DNA of 64,000 bases from Candidatus Contendobacter odensis Run_B_J11. GTDB taxonomy: Bacteria > Pseudomonadota > Gammaproteobacteria > Competibacterales > Competibacteraceae. Position numbers and translations under genes: made by a program. Below the pieces are notes generated by a model. The model saw only the letters and a list, made by a program, of their open reading frames with translations, was not told the DNA's origin and did not search any database. This document shows positions 48,790-58,351 of this stretch, piece by piece; position 1 is the first letter of the stretch, and each line of letters begins with the position of its first letter. The stretch is from positions 1-64,000 of the forward strand of contig NZ_CBTK010000035.1 in the NCBI RefSeq assembly GCF_000531125.1. The letters are read 5' to 3'.

Positions 48790-49770
48790 GTGATTGAATC
48801 ACTCAAATTTGCAGCGCCAGTCTGTGGATGGCTGCTAGTCGTAGCGCCTTTCTCGGTTCTCGCCCAATCGGGGTCAAACGATACCATTGATCAAATACGC
48901 CGACAGGCCATCCAGCAGGCCGGGCCGGATCGATTGGGAGCGGGGTACGCCGCCATGATGAACTTCGCTGCCACGCCCGACATCTCCTCCGCCACCTATT
49001 ACGTCGACGGCGCCAATGATCCGACGCTGAATGTCTACAAGATCCCATTACGGCATGAATTTGCGCTGGAGGGGCGGGATTGGAAGCCATTCGTGCAGGC
49101 TACCTTCGGCTATCTGGATTACGAAGCCAAATTCGATTTCCTGCCCCAAGAATCGGTCAAGGCCGACTGGAAATCCTACGGCGGATCGCTGAGCCTGGGC
49201 GTGAATGTTCCTTTCGATCAGAGCGTTACTTTTGTGTCGGCGCTCGATCTCGGTCTCCTGCGTCTCGAAAGCAGCGCCGATTATCGGGGGCCAGTTGCCG
49301 AAACCATTCTCAAGCCGGCCCTGAAAGGCGTGGTCTTCGACTGGGACGCGGACGCCACGCTGGTCGGGGCGACGCTGGGCCTGGATTATAACCGCCCGTT
49401 CGATTCGTGGACGGTGGAAGGCCGAACCCGGCTGACCTACAACCACATCGACACCTACGACAGTTCCAGCGATCTGGTCGAATTCGACGCCAACATCGCC
49501 ACATTTACCCTGCAAGTTGATGTGATCAAGCCGATTGACGCGCAAGTCGGCGGTTATCCGCTGGCGCTGGTCGGTCATTTCGGCAATACCACGTTTATCG
49601 GCGATAATCGCGACGCGCTGGGCTTCGACACCTTTTTCGAGGCGGGTCTGGCGCTCGAAACCGATATTTCCAAAAACGACTGGCCGGTAAAAAAACTGCG
49701 CCTCGGCGCGATGGGCATTTTCGGCCCCGATGTCACCGGCTGGAGCCTGATTTTCGGTTATCGATTCTAA
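48790..49770 (+). CDS. Outer-membrane beta-barrel protein (solitary autotransporter-barrel type)
   Basis: A 326-residue protein with a signal peptide (PVCGWLLVVAPFSVLAQSG), alternating strands and a C-terminal aromatic (WSLIFGYRF), as BAM clients have. The overall pattern resembles solitary outer-membrane autotransporter barrels; I am not certain of the family. GTG start. Its last 28 codons have a diverged twin at 63806-63895, before glsB. Confidence 0.7.
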   Translation: MIESLKFAAPVCGWLLVVAPFSVLAQSGSNDTIDQIRRQAIQQAGPDRLGAGYAAMMNFAATPDISSATYYVDGANDPTLNVYKIPLRHEFALEGRDWKPFVQATFGYLDYEAKFDFLPQESVKADWKSYGGSLSLGVNVPFDQSVTFVSALDLGLLRLESSADYRGPVAETILKPALKGVVFDWDADATLVGATLGLDYNRPFDSWTVEGRTRLTYNHIDTYDSSSDLVEFDANIATFTLQVDVIKPIDAQVGGYPLALVGHFGNTTFIGDNRDALGFDTFFEAGLALETDISKNDWPVKKLRLGAMGIFGPDVTGWSLIFGYRF

Positions 49771-49820
49771 GAAGCTGTACCACCCCAAATCCACATATCA
49801 GAGGAAAAATTGGAGTCAAT

Positions 49821-50175
49821 CACCCCGCCCTAAAGGGCGAGGCTTGTGGTGGCTAAAGCCGCAAGTCTGGGTTGACCAGCCTAAGCCCGCCTGACAGGGA
49901 CGTTAAAAGGGGCTACGTTGCGTAGAGGTTCAAGACTCACCTTGGGGCGCTTCCTCAACTCCAAGCTCTGAAAGTCCCGGTTGCAGACACGCATAGGGTA
50001 AGCACGAAACGGATTGGGACGTAATGCCGCTACGCAACATGGGCGAGGGGAGCGAGCCGCAAGGCTCCGTTACCAGACCCTTACGGGTTGACAGCCGGGA
50101 AAGACCGGCACCTAACGTCAAAGGCTGACCGTGCGTTGCACGGTTCGCTCTACCTCCCCGCCCTAAAGGACGGGG
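49821..50175 (+). mobile_element. ORF-less HEARO/IS200-605-like structured element
   Basis: This ~355-bp stretch is bounded by matching hairpins, CACCCCGCCCTAAAGGGCG (49821-) and CCTCCCCGCCCTAAAGGACG (50153-), the kind found at IS200/IS605 ends. Between them lie many local hairpins (GGAGCGAGCCGCAAGGCTCC, GACCCTTACGGGTT, GTGCGTTGCAC, GCCGGGAAAGACCGGC) and no ORF. This suggests a stand-alone HEARO (omega-RNA) element that has no IscB of its own. Its right end abuts the ribosome site of the next gene. Confidence 0.5.
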
Positions 50176-50193
50176 TCTCTCGCGGAGAATCTG

Positions 50194-51153
50194 ATGAAAA
50201 AGCAACTGAAGAACGGTTTGAGCCTGGCGATTGCGGCGGCGATGATGACCTCACCGGCGGCGTTTGCCTACAACCAAACCGATGCTATAGAGGATTGTCA
50301 GGATAAGATTTTCGATGATTCCCAGTACTCCAGGTACTCCGATGCGCATGGCGTGACCGCTCAGGAAGCCGGGCGCAATTCCTACAAGGTGACCGGCCTG
50401 GTCAAGGATCGGAACAAAAAGGAGCATCGTTTTAACTGCCGGATCGATCACCGCGAGGTGGTGAGCTGGAACGTCAGCCCGGAAGAAATTTCAGATTCCG
50501 ACAAAAAGACAGCGGCGGCGGTCGGCGCGGGCGTCCTCGGCCTGGCCATCCTCGCTGCTGCGGTGAGCGGCAATAAGGATCATGACGATAAACGCAGCGC
50601 CTATGGTCGAGGCGAGGGTTCGTCATTCGACGACATGGGCTACCTGAAGCAGGAATGCACCAACGAAGTGCGCCGCCATCTGGATCGAGAGCATGGTCAG
50701 GTCCGCGATCTGGAATTGACTCATCCGGATTTGAACAACCGCACCCTGACCGGCAACGGTCGGGTTTCCTTCGAGCGCGGCGGTCATCGGGAACTGTCGT
50801 TCACCTGTAATTTCGACCGTCGCGGCCAGATTCAGGACGGGCATTACAGCTATGCGGGCGGCGACAGCGATAGCCGCATGGCCCGCGCTGACGAAAGTGG
50901 AGCGGGCGCTTCCAAGGGCGGTATCCCGCTCCTAAACGCCACCTGTCCTGGCGGCTACGAGGTGCATGCCGACAAGGGCGGCCCGATTTATATCGGCGGC
51001 AAGGAAACCAAACTCAAAAAATTCAACGACAACGCCTTCGAAGCCACCGGTTCTGATATCACCCTCTCCCTCACCATCAATCCCGACGGTTCGCCCAGCC
51101 TGTCTTACACGGGCCAGGGTCGCGCCCACGGCATTTGCACGATCTCGAACTGA
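50194..51153 (+). CDS. Exported protein with two repeated cysteine-containing domains
   Basis: A 319-residue protein with a signal peptide (LAIAAAMMTSPAAFA-YN). Two related blocks can be seen: residues about 32-95 (DCQDKIFDD...FNCRIDHREVVSWNV) and about 152-215 (ECTNEVRRHL...FTCNFDRRGQIQDGHYSY), each with a Cys pair. Between them is a hydrophobic stretch (AAVGAGVLGLAILAAAVSG), so it may be membrane-anchored. A third C-terminal block has CPGGYEVH and ICTISN. The function is unknown. GGAGAA, just beyond the upstream element, is the ribosome site. Confidence 0.7.
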   Translation: MKKQLKNGLSLAIAAAMMTSPAAFAYNQTDAIEDCQDKIFDDSQYSRYSDAHGVTAQEAGRNSYKVTGLVKDRNKKEHRFNCRIDHREVVSWNVSPEEISDSDKKTAAAVGAGVLGLAILAAAVSGNKDHDDKRSAYGRGEGSSFDDMGYLKQECTNEVRRHLDREHGQVRDLELTHPDLNNRTLTGNGRVSFERGGHRELSFTCNFDRRGQIQDGHYSYAGGDSDSRMARADESGAGASKGGIPLLNATCPGGYEVHADKGGPIYIGGKETKLKKFNDNAFEATGSDITLSLTINPDGSPSLSYTGQGRAHGICTISN

Positions 51154-51258
51154 TCCCGATCCTGCACGAGCGGCAGGCCGAACGCTTCCGTGACGGTCTG
51201 CCGCCCTCGTCATCCCCACTGGAGAGCCTTATGCGCCGTTTCTTTCTGTCTCCAACTC
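51150..51258 (+). repeat. Direct repeat R1: tricorn-gene leader copy
   Basis: About 109 bp, roughly 80% identical to 54235-54343, which is the leader and first codons of the tricorn-like gene. Both contain CTGATCCCGATCCTGCAC, GGAGAGCCTTATGCGCCG and the start MRRF-x-LSPT. In this copy the frame stops after 25 codons, overlapping the next gene's ATG. Confidence 0.8.
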
Positions 51259-51304
51259 CCGGATGGCTGCATAAAGGGTTTCGGCTTGGAATGGAGTGGA
51301 CACC

Positions 51305-53272
51305 ATGAACTATCATCAGATTCTCGCATTGATCGCAGTACTCACCGGAAATGCGGGCGATGACTTCGCAACGCTGAAGTCCGGCGGAGCTGACCCAAAG
51401 GCGCCCATCGCGCAGATTTTGTGTCCGCGCCCCTTGCCGGCCAATGAGATCGAAGGAAAGACCGTGTTCTGCGGCACGGTGCAGGTGCCGGAAGACAATT
51501 CCAAGCCTGATGGCAAGAAGATTACCCTCAAGTTCTCGATCCTCAAATCCTGGTCGCAATATCCTGAACCTGATCCGCTGGTCTATCTGCAAGGCGGTCC
51601 CGGCGGCAGCGCCATCAACCAGATCCCTCTGATAGCCGGCACTTTTGATCCTTTTCGTAAAACCCGCGACGTGGTGTTCTGGGACCAGCGTTCCGCCGGT
51701 CTCTCGGGCCAGTCCGTGAAGTGCTTCAATGCGCTTGCCGTGAATGCGGCCAAGATTGCAAAAAAGGAACACACCACCACCGACATCACTGGTGCGAACA
51801 AGGACAGCAACACCATCAGCGACTGCCTGAAGGAAATCGAAGCAGCGGGCATCGACATTGCGAAATACAACACCTTCGAGAATGCCAAGGACGTGCGCAC
51901 CATCACCAGGGCGCTCGGCTATCCGACCTATAATCTCTACGGCATTTCCTACGGCACCAAGCTGGCGCTGGAAACCATGCGTGTGGCGCCAGAGGGCATT
52001 CGCTCGGTCATCATTGATGGCGTGGCCCCACCCTGGGTTAAACTTTATGAAACCCTCACGCTCAAGATCGGCGAAGCCATTGAGAACGTGGTCGTGCAAT
52101 GCAAGGCAGATGAGACCTGCAACAAGACCTATCCTGATCTGGATAAGGTGATCATTGAAACGCTGAAAATGGCGAAACAGGGCAAGGTCATCCACCAGGG
52201 CAAGCCCGTCACGCCCGAGACTATCTTCCGCCCCTTCGATGAGCGCAACGGCAAATACGGCAACCTGTCGATGACGCCCTATATCCCGGCCTTCATCTAT
52301 GAACTTCACCGTGGCAAGGAAATGCCGACGGTTGACATGCTGGTGGGCAGGGACTTCGTCATGCCCACGCCGGGCGATGACGATGTGGCGGCCGCTTCGG
52401 CCAAACTGCCGAAACAGCAGCGCGCCTTGATCGACACGCTGGCTGACAATGCGGCGATTGCACAGCGGGTTGATCGTTCGAACCTGAATGTAATGGAAGA
52501 ACTGCGGGATGCGCTGGACGCCAGCGCGAATTACGGACCCGTGGCTGCGTTGTTCGACCAGGAACTGGAGAAGGCGCTGATTGCTGAGAAAGCAAGAGAT
52601 GCGTCAAAGACCGGGAAGATTGTGGCTGACTATGTTGCGCTTCAGAACACGGAGGCTTCAAAAGAGAATCTCAGCGCCTTTGTCAAAGCCCACACCACGG
52701 GCGAGGCGAGCACCCGGCTTCTGGCCCTGATCGAGGGCATGAGTGCGGCAGAGTTGTCCGGCTCCTTTGCCATCATCCAGCGCGATACGGCTGCGTCTGA
52801 GACTGCATTCTTCAACGACATGTATCTCTACAATTATGCCTGTCAGGAGGACATTCCTTACAACAGCTTCGAGGGTTATCAGAAATTTACAGCGAGCCAG
52901 AAGTATCCCTACATTGGCGACGCCTATGATCCGCTTGCCAAGAACTTCTTTGGCTCCTGCATTCCCTTCAAGCCGCAACCGCGTGAGAACTGGCAAACGC
53001 CCGTAGTGAGCGACATCCCGACCCTGTCCATCGGCGGTCTTTATGATACCCAGACACCGGCAAGCTGGGCCCAGGTGGCCATTGAAAAAATGACCAACGC
53101 GCAAGCCTTCCTGATTCCGGAAGCAGGCCACGGTTCCTTGGCCTACCAGTCCTGCGTGGCCGATATGGGCGTGGCCTTCATCAACAACCCGCAGCGCAAG
53201 CTTTCGAATGCCTGCCCGAAGAGCATCAAGATCAACTGGCACATTCCAGACTGGGCGAAGGCGGCAAAGTGA
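51305..53272 (+). CDS. Alpha/beta hydrolase, S33 tripeptidyl-aminopeptidase type
   Basis: A 655-residue serine hydrolase. The oxyanion motif is YLQGGPGGSAI, the nucleophile elbow is YGISYGTKLALE, the acid is in IGGLYDTQTP and the histidine is in PEAGHGSLAYQ; the last third fits the TAP C-terminal domain. Relatives are exported peptidases releasing short N-terminal peptides or prolines. The N-terminus (MNYHQILALIAVLTG) is only weakly hydrophobic, so its export signal may have been lost or replaced. GGAG lies 8 nt before the ATG at 51305. Long antisense ORFs overlap it but show no domain. Confidence 0.85.
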   Translation: MNYHQILALIAVLTGNAGDDFATLKSGGADPKAPIAQILCPRPLPANEIEGKTVFCGTVQVPEDNSKPDGKKITLKFSILKSWSQYPEPDPLVYLQGGPGGSAINQIPLIAGTFDPFRKTRDVVFWDQRSAGLSGQSVKCFNALAVNAAKIAKKEHTTTDITGANKDSNTISDCLKEIEAAGIDIAKYNTFENAKDVRTITRALGYPTYNLYGISYGTKLALETMRVAPEGIRSVIIDGVAPPWVKLYETLTLKIGEAIENVVVQCKADETCNKTYPDLDKVIIETLKMAKQGKVIHQGKPVTPETIFRPFDERNGKYGNLSMTPYIPAFIYELHRGKEMPTVDMLVGRDFVMPTPGDDDVAAASAKLPKQQRALIDTLADNAAIAQRVDRSNLNVMEELRDALDASANYGPVAALFDQELEKALIAEKARDASKTGKIVADYVALQNTEASKENLSAFVKAHTTGEASTRLLALIEGMSAAELSGSFAIIQRDTAASETAFFNDMYLYNYACQEDIPYNSFEGYQKFTASQKYPYIGDAYDPLAKNFFGSCIPFKPQPRENWQTPVVSDIPTLSIGGLYDTQTPASWAQVAIEKMTNAQAFLIPEAGHGSLAYQSCVADMGVAFINNPQRKLSNACPKSIKINWHIPDWAKAAK

Positions 53273-53311
53273 GGAAATCTGGGTGATTGAATATTGGCTT
53301 GAGGAACCGGC

Positions 53312-54184
53312 ATGACTGAAAACACCCATGCGAAACCGGCCCTGTGGCTGCGTGTCCTGCAATTCCCGCTTGTCCGCTTGATCTTGCTCGGCCCGCTGCT
53401 GTTCCTGATGATGGGCATCAGCAACGGCTTCTGGGGAAATACTTTTGCTGATTCGCCACTGATAGGCATCGCCATAGCAGCCTTGATGGCCGCTCTTGGC
53501 TTTGCCGTGTATATCGCTTTTGTGAAGTTCATCGAACAGCGCCCGGTCAGTGAGCTGGCCCTGCCGGCGATGGGCCGTGAACTTGGACTGGGCCTGTTGA
53601 TCGGCGCCGGCCTCTACACGCTTTGCGTGCTGGTCCTGATGGCGCTCGGCGTTTACCGCATTGAAGGAATCAACCCCTTGGCGCTCCTGCTGCCGTCTGT
53701 CGCCATGGCGCTGAGTTCCGGGGTCTTCGAGGAACTGCTGCACCGGGGGACAATTTTCCGCAATGTCGAGGAATTGCTCGGCAGTTGGATTGCGTTGTTG
53801 TTCTCGGCGCTGTTTTTCGGCTTCCGGCATTTGTCCAACGCTGACGGCAACATCGTCGGGGCCATTGCCATCACCATTGAAGCGGGCCTGCTGCTTGCCG
53901 CCGCTTATATGCTGACCCGTCGCTTGTGGCTGAGCATCGGCTTTCACATCGCGTGGAACTTCACCCAAGGCGGCATCTTCTCCGGATCAGTGTCCGGCGC
54001 CTTCGAACAGCCCGGCCTGTTCAAGGCTACAATCGAAGGGCCGGAATTGCTGACCGGTGGCAAGTTCGGGATGGAAGCCACCATTGTCGCATTGCTGATC
54101 GGTGCCACCGCTGGCCTGGTGATGCTGGTCATGGCCGTCCGGCGCGGCAACATTGTGCCACCGTTCTGGCAGCGCGCAGGCTGA
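53312..54184 (+). CDS. CPBP-family intramembrane metalloprotease
   Basis: A 290-residue membrane protein with about eight hydrophobic segments. The CPBP (Abi) signature is complete: GVFEELLHRGTIF (the EE pair), LFFGFRHLSN and the last motif GFHIAWNFTQG. These proteases resemble Rce1 and cut prenylated or bacteriocin-like substrates within the membrane. It follows the S33-like hydrolase by 39 bp, probably in one transcript. Confidence 0.88.
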   Translation: MTENTHAKPALWLRVLQFPLVRLILLGPLLFLMMGISNGFWGNTFADSPLIGIAIAALMAALGFAVYIAFVKFIEQRPVSELALPAMGRELGLGLLIGAGLYTLCVLVLMALGVYRIEGINPLALLLPSVAMALSSGVFEELLHRGTIFRNVEELLGSWIALLFSALFFGFRHLSNADGNIVGAIAITIEAGLLLAAAYMLTRRLWLSIGFHIAWNFTQGGIFSGSVSGAFEQPGLFKATIEGPELLTGGKFGMEATIVALLIGATAGLVMLVMAVRRGNIVPPFWQRAG

Positions 54185-54198
54185 CTTGCATTACGGTC

Positions 54199-54232
54199 AA
54201 GAGCATCAAGATCGACTGACACATCCCGGATT
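54199..54232 (+). pseudogene. Fragment of the S33 hydrolase 3' end
   Basis: AAGAGCATCAAGATCGACTG and the next bases repeat the end of the hydrolase gene at 53219-53252 (encoding KSIKI-N/D-W-HIPD), with a TGA in place of the Trp codon. It lies directly before repeat R2, so a second hydrolase copy once stood here. Confidence 0.6.
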
Positions 54233-54234
54233 TA

Positions 54235-54343
54235 CTGATCCCGATCCTGCACAAGCGGCAGGCTGAGCGCTTCCGCAACGGCCCGCCCCCATCGTCATCC
54301 CCACCGGAGAGCCTTATGCGCCGTTTCCGTCTGTCTCCCACTC
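54235..54343 (+). repeat. Direct repeat R2: leader of the tricorn-like gene
   Basis: This is the functional counterpart of R1 (51150-51258). It includes the ribosome site GGAGAG and the MRRFRLSPT start of the tricorn-like protein. The 3-kb hydrolase-CPBP segment lies between the copies. Confidence 0.8.
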
Positions 54344-57300
54344 TGGCGAGTCGCCTACTGGCCGGATTCCTGCTGACCTTGGGCAGTGCGCCCTTGATCG
54401 CTCAGGCCGATACTTCCGACCGCCCCTTATGGCTGCGCTACCCGGCGGTTTCACCCGACGGGCAGCACATCGCGTTCGTCTACGGCGGGCAGCTCTGGCG
54501 GGTTCCCGCCGGCGGCGGCGAGGCGTTGCCGCTGACCAGCGCGGAGTTTATCGCAAGCAATCCGGTGTGGTCGCCCGACAGTCGGAGCATCGCGTTCAGC
54601 GCGAACCGGCATGGCAATGCGGACGTCTTCATCATGCCCGCGAAGGGCGGGGAGATCCGGCGGCTCACCACGCATTCGCAGGCGGACACCCCGCAGGCGT
54701 TCACGCCGGATGGGAAGTCGGTGCTGTTTAGTTCGATGCGCCTCGGCGATTCAAAAGTAGCTTTCGGCGGCATCCTCAGCGGCGCCTCGATCCAGCTTTA
54801 TTCCATTCCCGTCACCGGTGGCCGCGAGCGGTTGATCATTCCCACGCCGGCGCTCGACACCAAGCCAAGTTCGGATGGCCGCTTCATCCTCTACACCAGC
54901 CTCAACGCCCCGGAAAATCAGTGGCGCAAACATGCCGTCTCGGAAGCCACCCGCGACATCTGGGCCTACGACACCACGGCGAAGACGCATCGCCAGCTCA
55001 CGACATGGCGCGGCGAGGATCGCGACGCGGTTTTCAGCGCGGATGGAAAATCAGTCTTCTGGCTCAGCGAGCAGTCCGGCAGTTTCAACGTGTGGAAAAT
55101 GGCGTTTGAAGGCGATGCGAAGCCGGTGCAGATCACCTCGCACCAGACGCATCCGGTGCGTTTCCTGAGCCGCACCAGCCAAAACGACCTGGTGTACGGC
55201 TACGACGGCGAAATCTGGCGTCTCGATCACGATGCGAAGGAACCGAAACGCATCGAGGTGCGCATCAGCCAAGGCTCGCTGCTCGGCGGCACCATTTTCG
55301 TGAAGATGAACGAGGAAGTGTCCGAGATCGCCGCGAACCAGGACGGCTCCGAAATCGCCGTCATCGCCCGAGGCGAGGTCTTCGTGGTGGATGCGGCCAG
55401 CGGTCGCACCCGCCGCCTCACCAACACGCCGCAGCACGAGCGCAACGTGAGCTTTCGCCCGGATGGCAAGGCTGTGCTCTATGCTTCCGAACGCGATGGC
55501 CGCTACGACGCCTACGAGACGACGCTCGACACGCCGGGCGCGACCTCATTTCAGACGCCGGGCGCTTTGAAGGAAACGCGGATCACCAATACGACGACCG
55601 ATGTCACCGAACCGGCCTACTCGCCGGACGGTCAGCGCATCGCCTACCTCGAAGACCGCACCCGCCTCGTGGTGATGGATCTGGCGACCAAGAAGACGGT
55701 CACCGCCATGCCGCCGGGCCTGTCCTACTCCTACCAGGATGGCGATCTGCCGTTTGTGTGGTCGCCCGATGGCCGCTGGCTTGCCGCTACCATCGGCTCC
55801 GCTGTGACGAGCTTCAATATCGCGCTCGTCGACGCCAGCGGCCAGAAGCCGCCGGTAAACCTCACCCGCAGCGGCTTCGTTTCCGCCGGGCCGCAGTTTT
55901 CAGCCGATGGCAAGGTGCTGCTCTTCCTCTCGTCGCGGGATGGCTTGCAGACCGCCGACTCCAAAGATGCGGAAGCCGATGTATATGCCACGTTCCTCAC
56001 GCAGTCCGCTTACGACGCCATCGCTCATCCAGACGATCTTCTCATCGCGCCCGTTGCCGCGCCAAAAGCCGATGCGAAGCCGGAGGAAAAGAAACCCGCG
56101 CCGGCCTGGGAACCCGATCTGGACGATCTCGCCGCCCGCACCGTGCGGCTCACGCCGTTCTCTTCGAGCTTGAAGTTCTTCAAGCTCACGCCAGACGGCA
56201 AATCGTTTGTCTTTGCCAGCGTGGGAGCTGCCACCGGCTTCGTCGGTTACAAGCTGCCGCTGGGCAAGCCGGGCATCTCGCCACTCTTTACCAAAGCTCC
56301 GCCCGCCGCGGAGAGCGTTGTCACCGATGGCAAAGGCGAGAACGTCTTTTTCCTCGGCGCGGGCGGCATCGAGAAGGTGAACCTCGTCACCGGAGCCGCC
56401 GCCACCCTTCCCTTCACCGCCGAGATCGCCTACGACTTGCAGGGCGAGATGCGCTGGCTCTTCGAGCACGCCTGGCGCATGACCCAGCAGAAGTTCTACC
56501 GCAAGGACATGGCCGGCGTGGATTGGGAACTTTATAAAAAGGAATACGCGAAGCACCTGCCGCACCTCCGCCACGGCGAAGACCTCGCCGAGTTGCTCAG
56601 CGAAATGGCGGGCGAGCTGAATTCCTCCCACATGGGTTCCTCGTACCAGCCGAAGGTCACGACGGGCGACGCGACCGCCGCGCTCGGTCTCTACTACGAT
56701 CACGCTCACACCGGCATTGGCGCGAAGATCACCGATTACCTCAAGACCGGCCCCGCAGGCCGGGCCGACAGCCTGCTGCGTCCCGGCGCGATCATCCTCG
56801 CCGTGAGTGGCGAGCCGATCCGCGCCGACATGGACATCCACAGGCTGCTCAACAAGACTGCTGGGCAGCCCGTGCGCCTTTCCATCCAGCCGGCGCAAGG
56901 CGGCGCACCGGTGGATGAGATCGTCACACCCGAGCCGTTCGTCAACGGTCTCCTCAAAGCGCACGACCGCTGGGTGGCGCAGCGCGGGCAACTCACCGAG
57001 GAACTCTCCAAGGGCCGCCTCTGCTACATCTACATCGGCCTCATGGACACGAAGAACTACCAAGGCTTCATCCACAACCTGCACGGGCGCTGCGCCGACA
57101 AGGAGGCCGTGATCATCGACATTCGCTTCAATGGCGGCGGCAATCTCTCCGAACGCCTCATCGCGGATCTCTCCGCGAAATCCGCCGGCCAGTCGGTGGA
57201 TCGCGATGGCAACGTCCTCGCCGAGCTCCCCGCCTCACGCTGGACCAAACCCAGCGCCATCCTCGCGAACTCGTGGAGCTATTCCGACGGCAGCCTCTTC

Positions 57301-57582
57301 CCCCACTACTACAAGCACGCGAAGCTCGGTCCCTTCGTCGGCGAACCGGTGCCCGGCACCGGCACCTCGGTGTGGTGGATCCATCTGCTGCCCGGCGGTC
57401 GCCTGCAATACGGCATCCCCGAGATCGGCCGCAAATCCGCCGACGGCCGCTTTTACGAAAACACCGAGGACAATCCCGACGTACTCGTCCGCCGTACTCC
57501 GGACTCCATTGAAGAAGGTCGCGATCTGCAACTTGAACGAGCGGTCCAGCAGCTTCTCGGGCAGCTTGGCGAACCAAAGTGA
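54316..57582 (+). CDS. Tricorn-like S41 protease, exported
   Basis: A 1088-residue tricorn homologue. A signal peptide (LLAGFLLTLGSAPLIAQA) is followed by two beta-propellers with WD40-like PD40 repeats (AVSPDGQHIAFV, VWSPDSRSIAFS), a C1 helical domain, a PDZ domain (GIGAKITDYLKTGPAG) and the S41 protease core. Likely catalytic residues: His in ELNSSHMGSS, Ser in NSWSYSDGSLFPH, Glu in FYENTEDNPDV. It would chop oligopeptides to small peptides in the periplasm, upstream of aminopeptidases such as the S33 enzyme. The strong bias to G/C-ending codons and the Pro/Lys-rich linker (PKADAKPEEKKPAPAW) hint at a distant bacterial donor. Confidence 0.9.
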   Translation: MRRFRLSPTLASRLLAGFLLTLGSAPLIAQADTSDRPLWLRYPAVSPDGQHIAFVYGGQLWRVPAGGGEALPLTSAEFIASNPVWSPDSRSIAFSANRHGNADVFIMPAKGGEIRRLTTHSQADTPQAFTPDGKSVLFSSMRLGDSKVAFGGILSGASIQLYSIPVTGGRERLIIPTPALDTKPSSDGRFILYTSLNAPENQWRKHAVSEATRDIWAYDTTAKTHRQLTTWRGEDRDAVFSADGKSVFWLSEQSGSFNVWKMAFEGDAKPVQITSHQTHPVRFLSRTSQNDLVYGYDGEIWRLDHDAKEPKRIEVRISQGSLLGGTIFVKMNEEVSEIAANQDGSEIAVIARGEVFVVDAASGRTRRLTNTPQHERNVSFRPDGKAVLYASERDGRYDAYETTLDTPGATSFQTPGALKETRITNTTTDVTEPAYSPDGQRIAYLEDRTRLVVMDLATKKTVTAMPPGLSYSYQDGDLPFVWSPDGRWLAATIGSAVTSFNIALVDASGQKPPVNLTRSGFVSAGPQFSADGKVLLFLSSRDGLQTADSKDAEADVYATFLTQSAYDAIAHPDDLLIAPVAAPKADAKPEEKKPAPAWEPDLDDLAARTVRLTPFSSSLKFFKLTPDGKSFVFASVGAATGFVGYKLPLGKPGISPLFTKAPPAAESVVTDGKGENVFFLGAGGIEKVNLVTGAAATLPFTAEIAYDLQGEMRWLFEHAWRMTQQKFYRKDMAGVDWELYKKEYAKHLPHLRHGEDLAELLSEMAGELNSSHMGSSYQPKVTTGDATAALGLYYDHAHTGIGAKITDYLKTGPAGRADSLLRPGAIILAVSGEPIRADMDIHRLLNKTAGQPVRLSIQPAQGGAPVDEIVTPEPFVNGLLKAHDRWVAQRGQLTEELSKGRLCYIYIGLMDTKNYQGFIHNLHGRCADKEAVIIDIRFNGGGNLSERLIADLSAKSAGQSVDRDGNVLAELPASRWTKPSAILANSWSYSDGSLFPHYYKHAKLGPFVGEPVPGTGTSVWWIHLLPGGRLQYGIPEIGRKSADGRFYENTEDNPDVLVRRTPDSIEEGRDLQLERAVQQLLGQLGEPK

Positions 57583-57621
57583 AAGACTCAACGCAAACCA
57601 GTGACTACTGAGGGGTTCATC

Positions 57622-58269
57622 ATGAAGCATCGTCTGATTGGCTATTCCGCCGGAATCCTCGCCGCCCTGCTGGTTTCGACGCCAGCCGCCTACGCCCAAG
57701 ACCCTGCCCCTGGTCTGCAAGACCTCGTCGGCGCGCGTGGCAGCAGCGGCGAGGAGATGCTCAAACAACGCGGCTACACCTATGTGAAGGGTGAAAAATC
57801 AGGCGGCGGCAGTTATACCTACTGGCGCAAGGGGCGCAACGGGCAATGCATCGTGGTGCATACCGCCGAGGGCCGCTACCAGTCTATTGTTACAGCGATG
57901 GATTTGAGTTGTCAGGGCAGCGCGTCCGATGGCGTTCCCGCACCGGGGTTCGACGAACACGGCAGCCGCTTTGATACCGTCTGCGGGGTGACGGTGGGCA
58001 GCAAGACCTACCGCTACAAATGCCTCGTGGAGGGCGCTGCGCCGGGCGGACCGGGGAAGACCGTCGTTCATTACCCTGATCAGAAGATCACCTTGCAATG
58101 GCAAAGCGCCAAACGGGGCAAAGTCATCTTCGAGGGCATGAAACCTCAACCGATGACCTTCAACACTTCCGAAGGCAGTACCCAGTTCATCTACGAAGGC
58201 AAGCCGTACTTCTATGTCTCCGATCCCGGGGCGGCTGAATGGGAAATCAAGCACTTCAAAGGTCAGTAA
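57622..58269 (+). CDS. Exported hypothetical protein, two cysteine-containing domains
   Basis: A 215-residue protein with a signal peptide (GILAALLVSTPAAYAQD). The N-terminal block (GEEMLKQRGYTYVKGEKSG, then YWRKGRNGQCIVVHTAEGRYQSI) is a small domain common in exported proteins of this group, with NGQC...V-x-T-x-x-G-R-x-x-S. The C-terminal block has a Cys pair and FNTSEGSTQFIYEGKPYFY. The start is the inner Met, after the longer open frame. The function is unknown. Confidence 0.7.
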   Translation: MKHRLIGYSAGILAALLVSTPAAYAQDPAPGLQDLVGARGSSGEEMLKQRGYTYVKGEKSGGGSYTYWRKGRNGQCIVVHTAEGRYQSIVTAMDLSCQGSASDGVPAPGFDEHGSRFDTVCGVTVGSKTYRYKCLVEGAAPGGPGKTVVHYPDQKITLQWQSAKRGKVIFEGMKPQPMTFNTSEGSTQFIYEGKPYFYVSDPGAAEWEIKHFKGQ

Positions 58270-58351
58270 GACGGGTTGGTTCCGCGAGCGCGTAACTCAT
58301 TGAAAAAACAAGCCACCACTCATCCAACCCAACCGTAAGAGGTCAAGACCC

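Noticed and set aside
51077-53968. Minus-strand ORFs of 410 and 436 residues opposite the S33 hydrolase and CPBP genes
   Set aside because: The plus-strand genes have full catalytic motifs; the antisense products show none and are typical of GC-rich shadow frames.
55900-57084. 394-residue minus-strand ORF within the tricorn-like gene
   Set aside because: No domain or ribosome site; antisense shadow.
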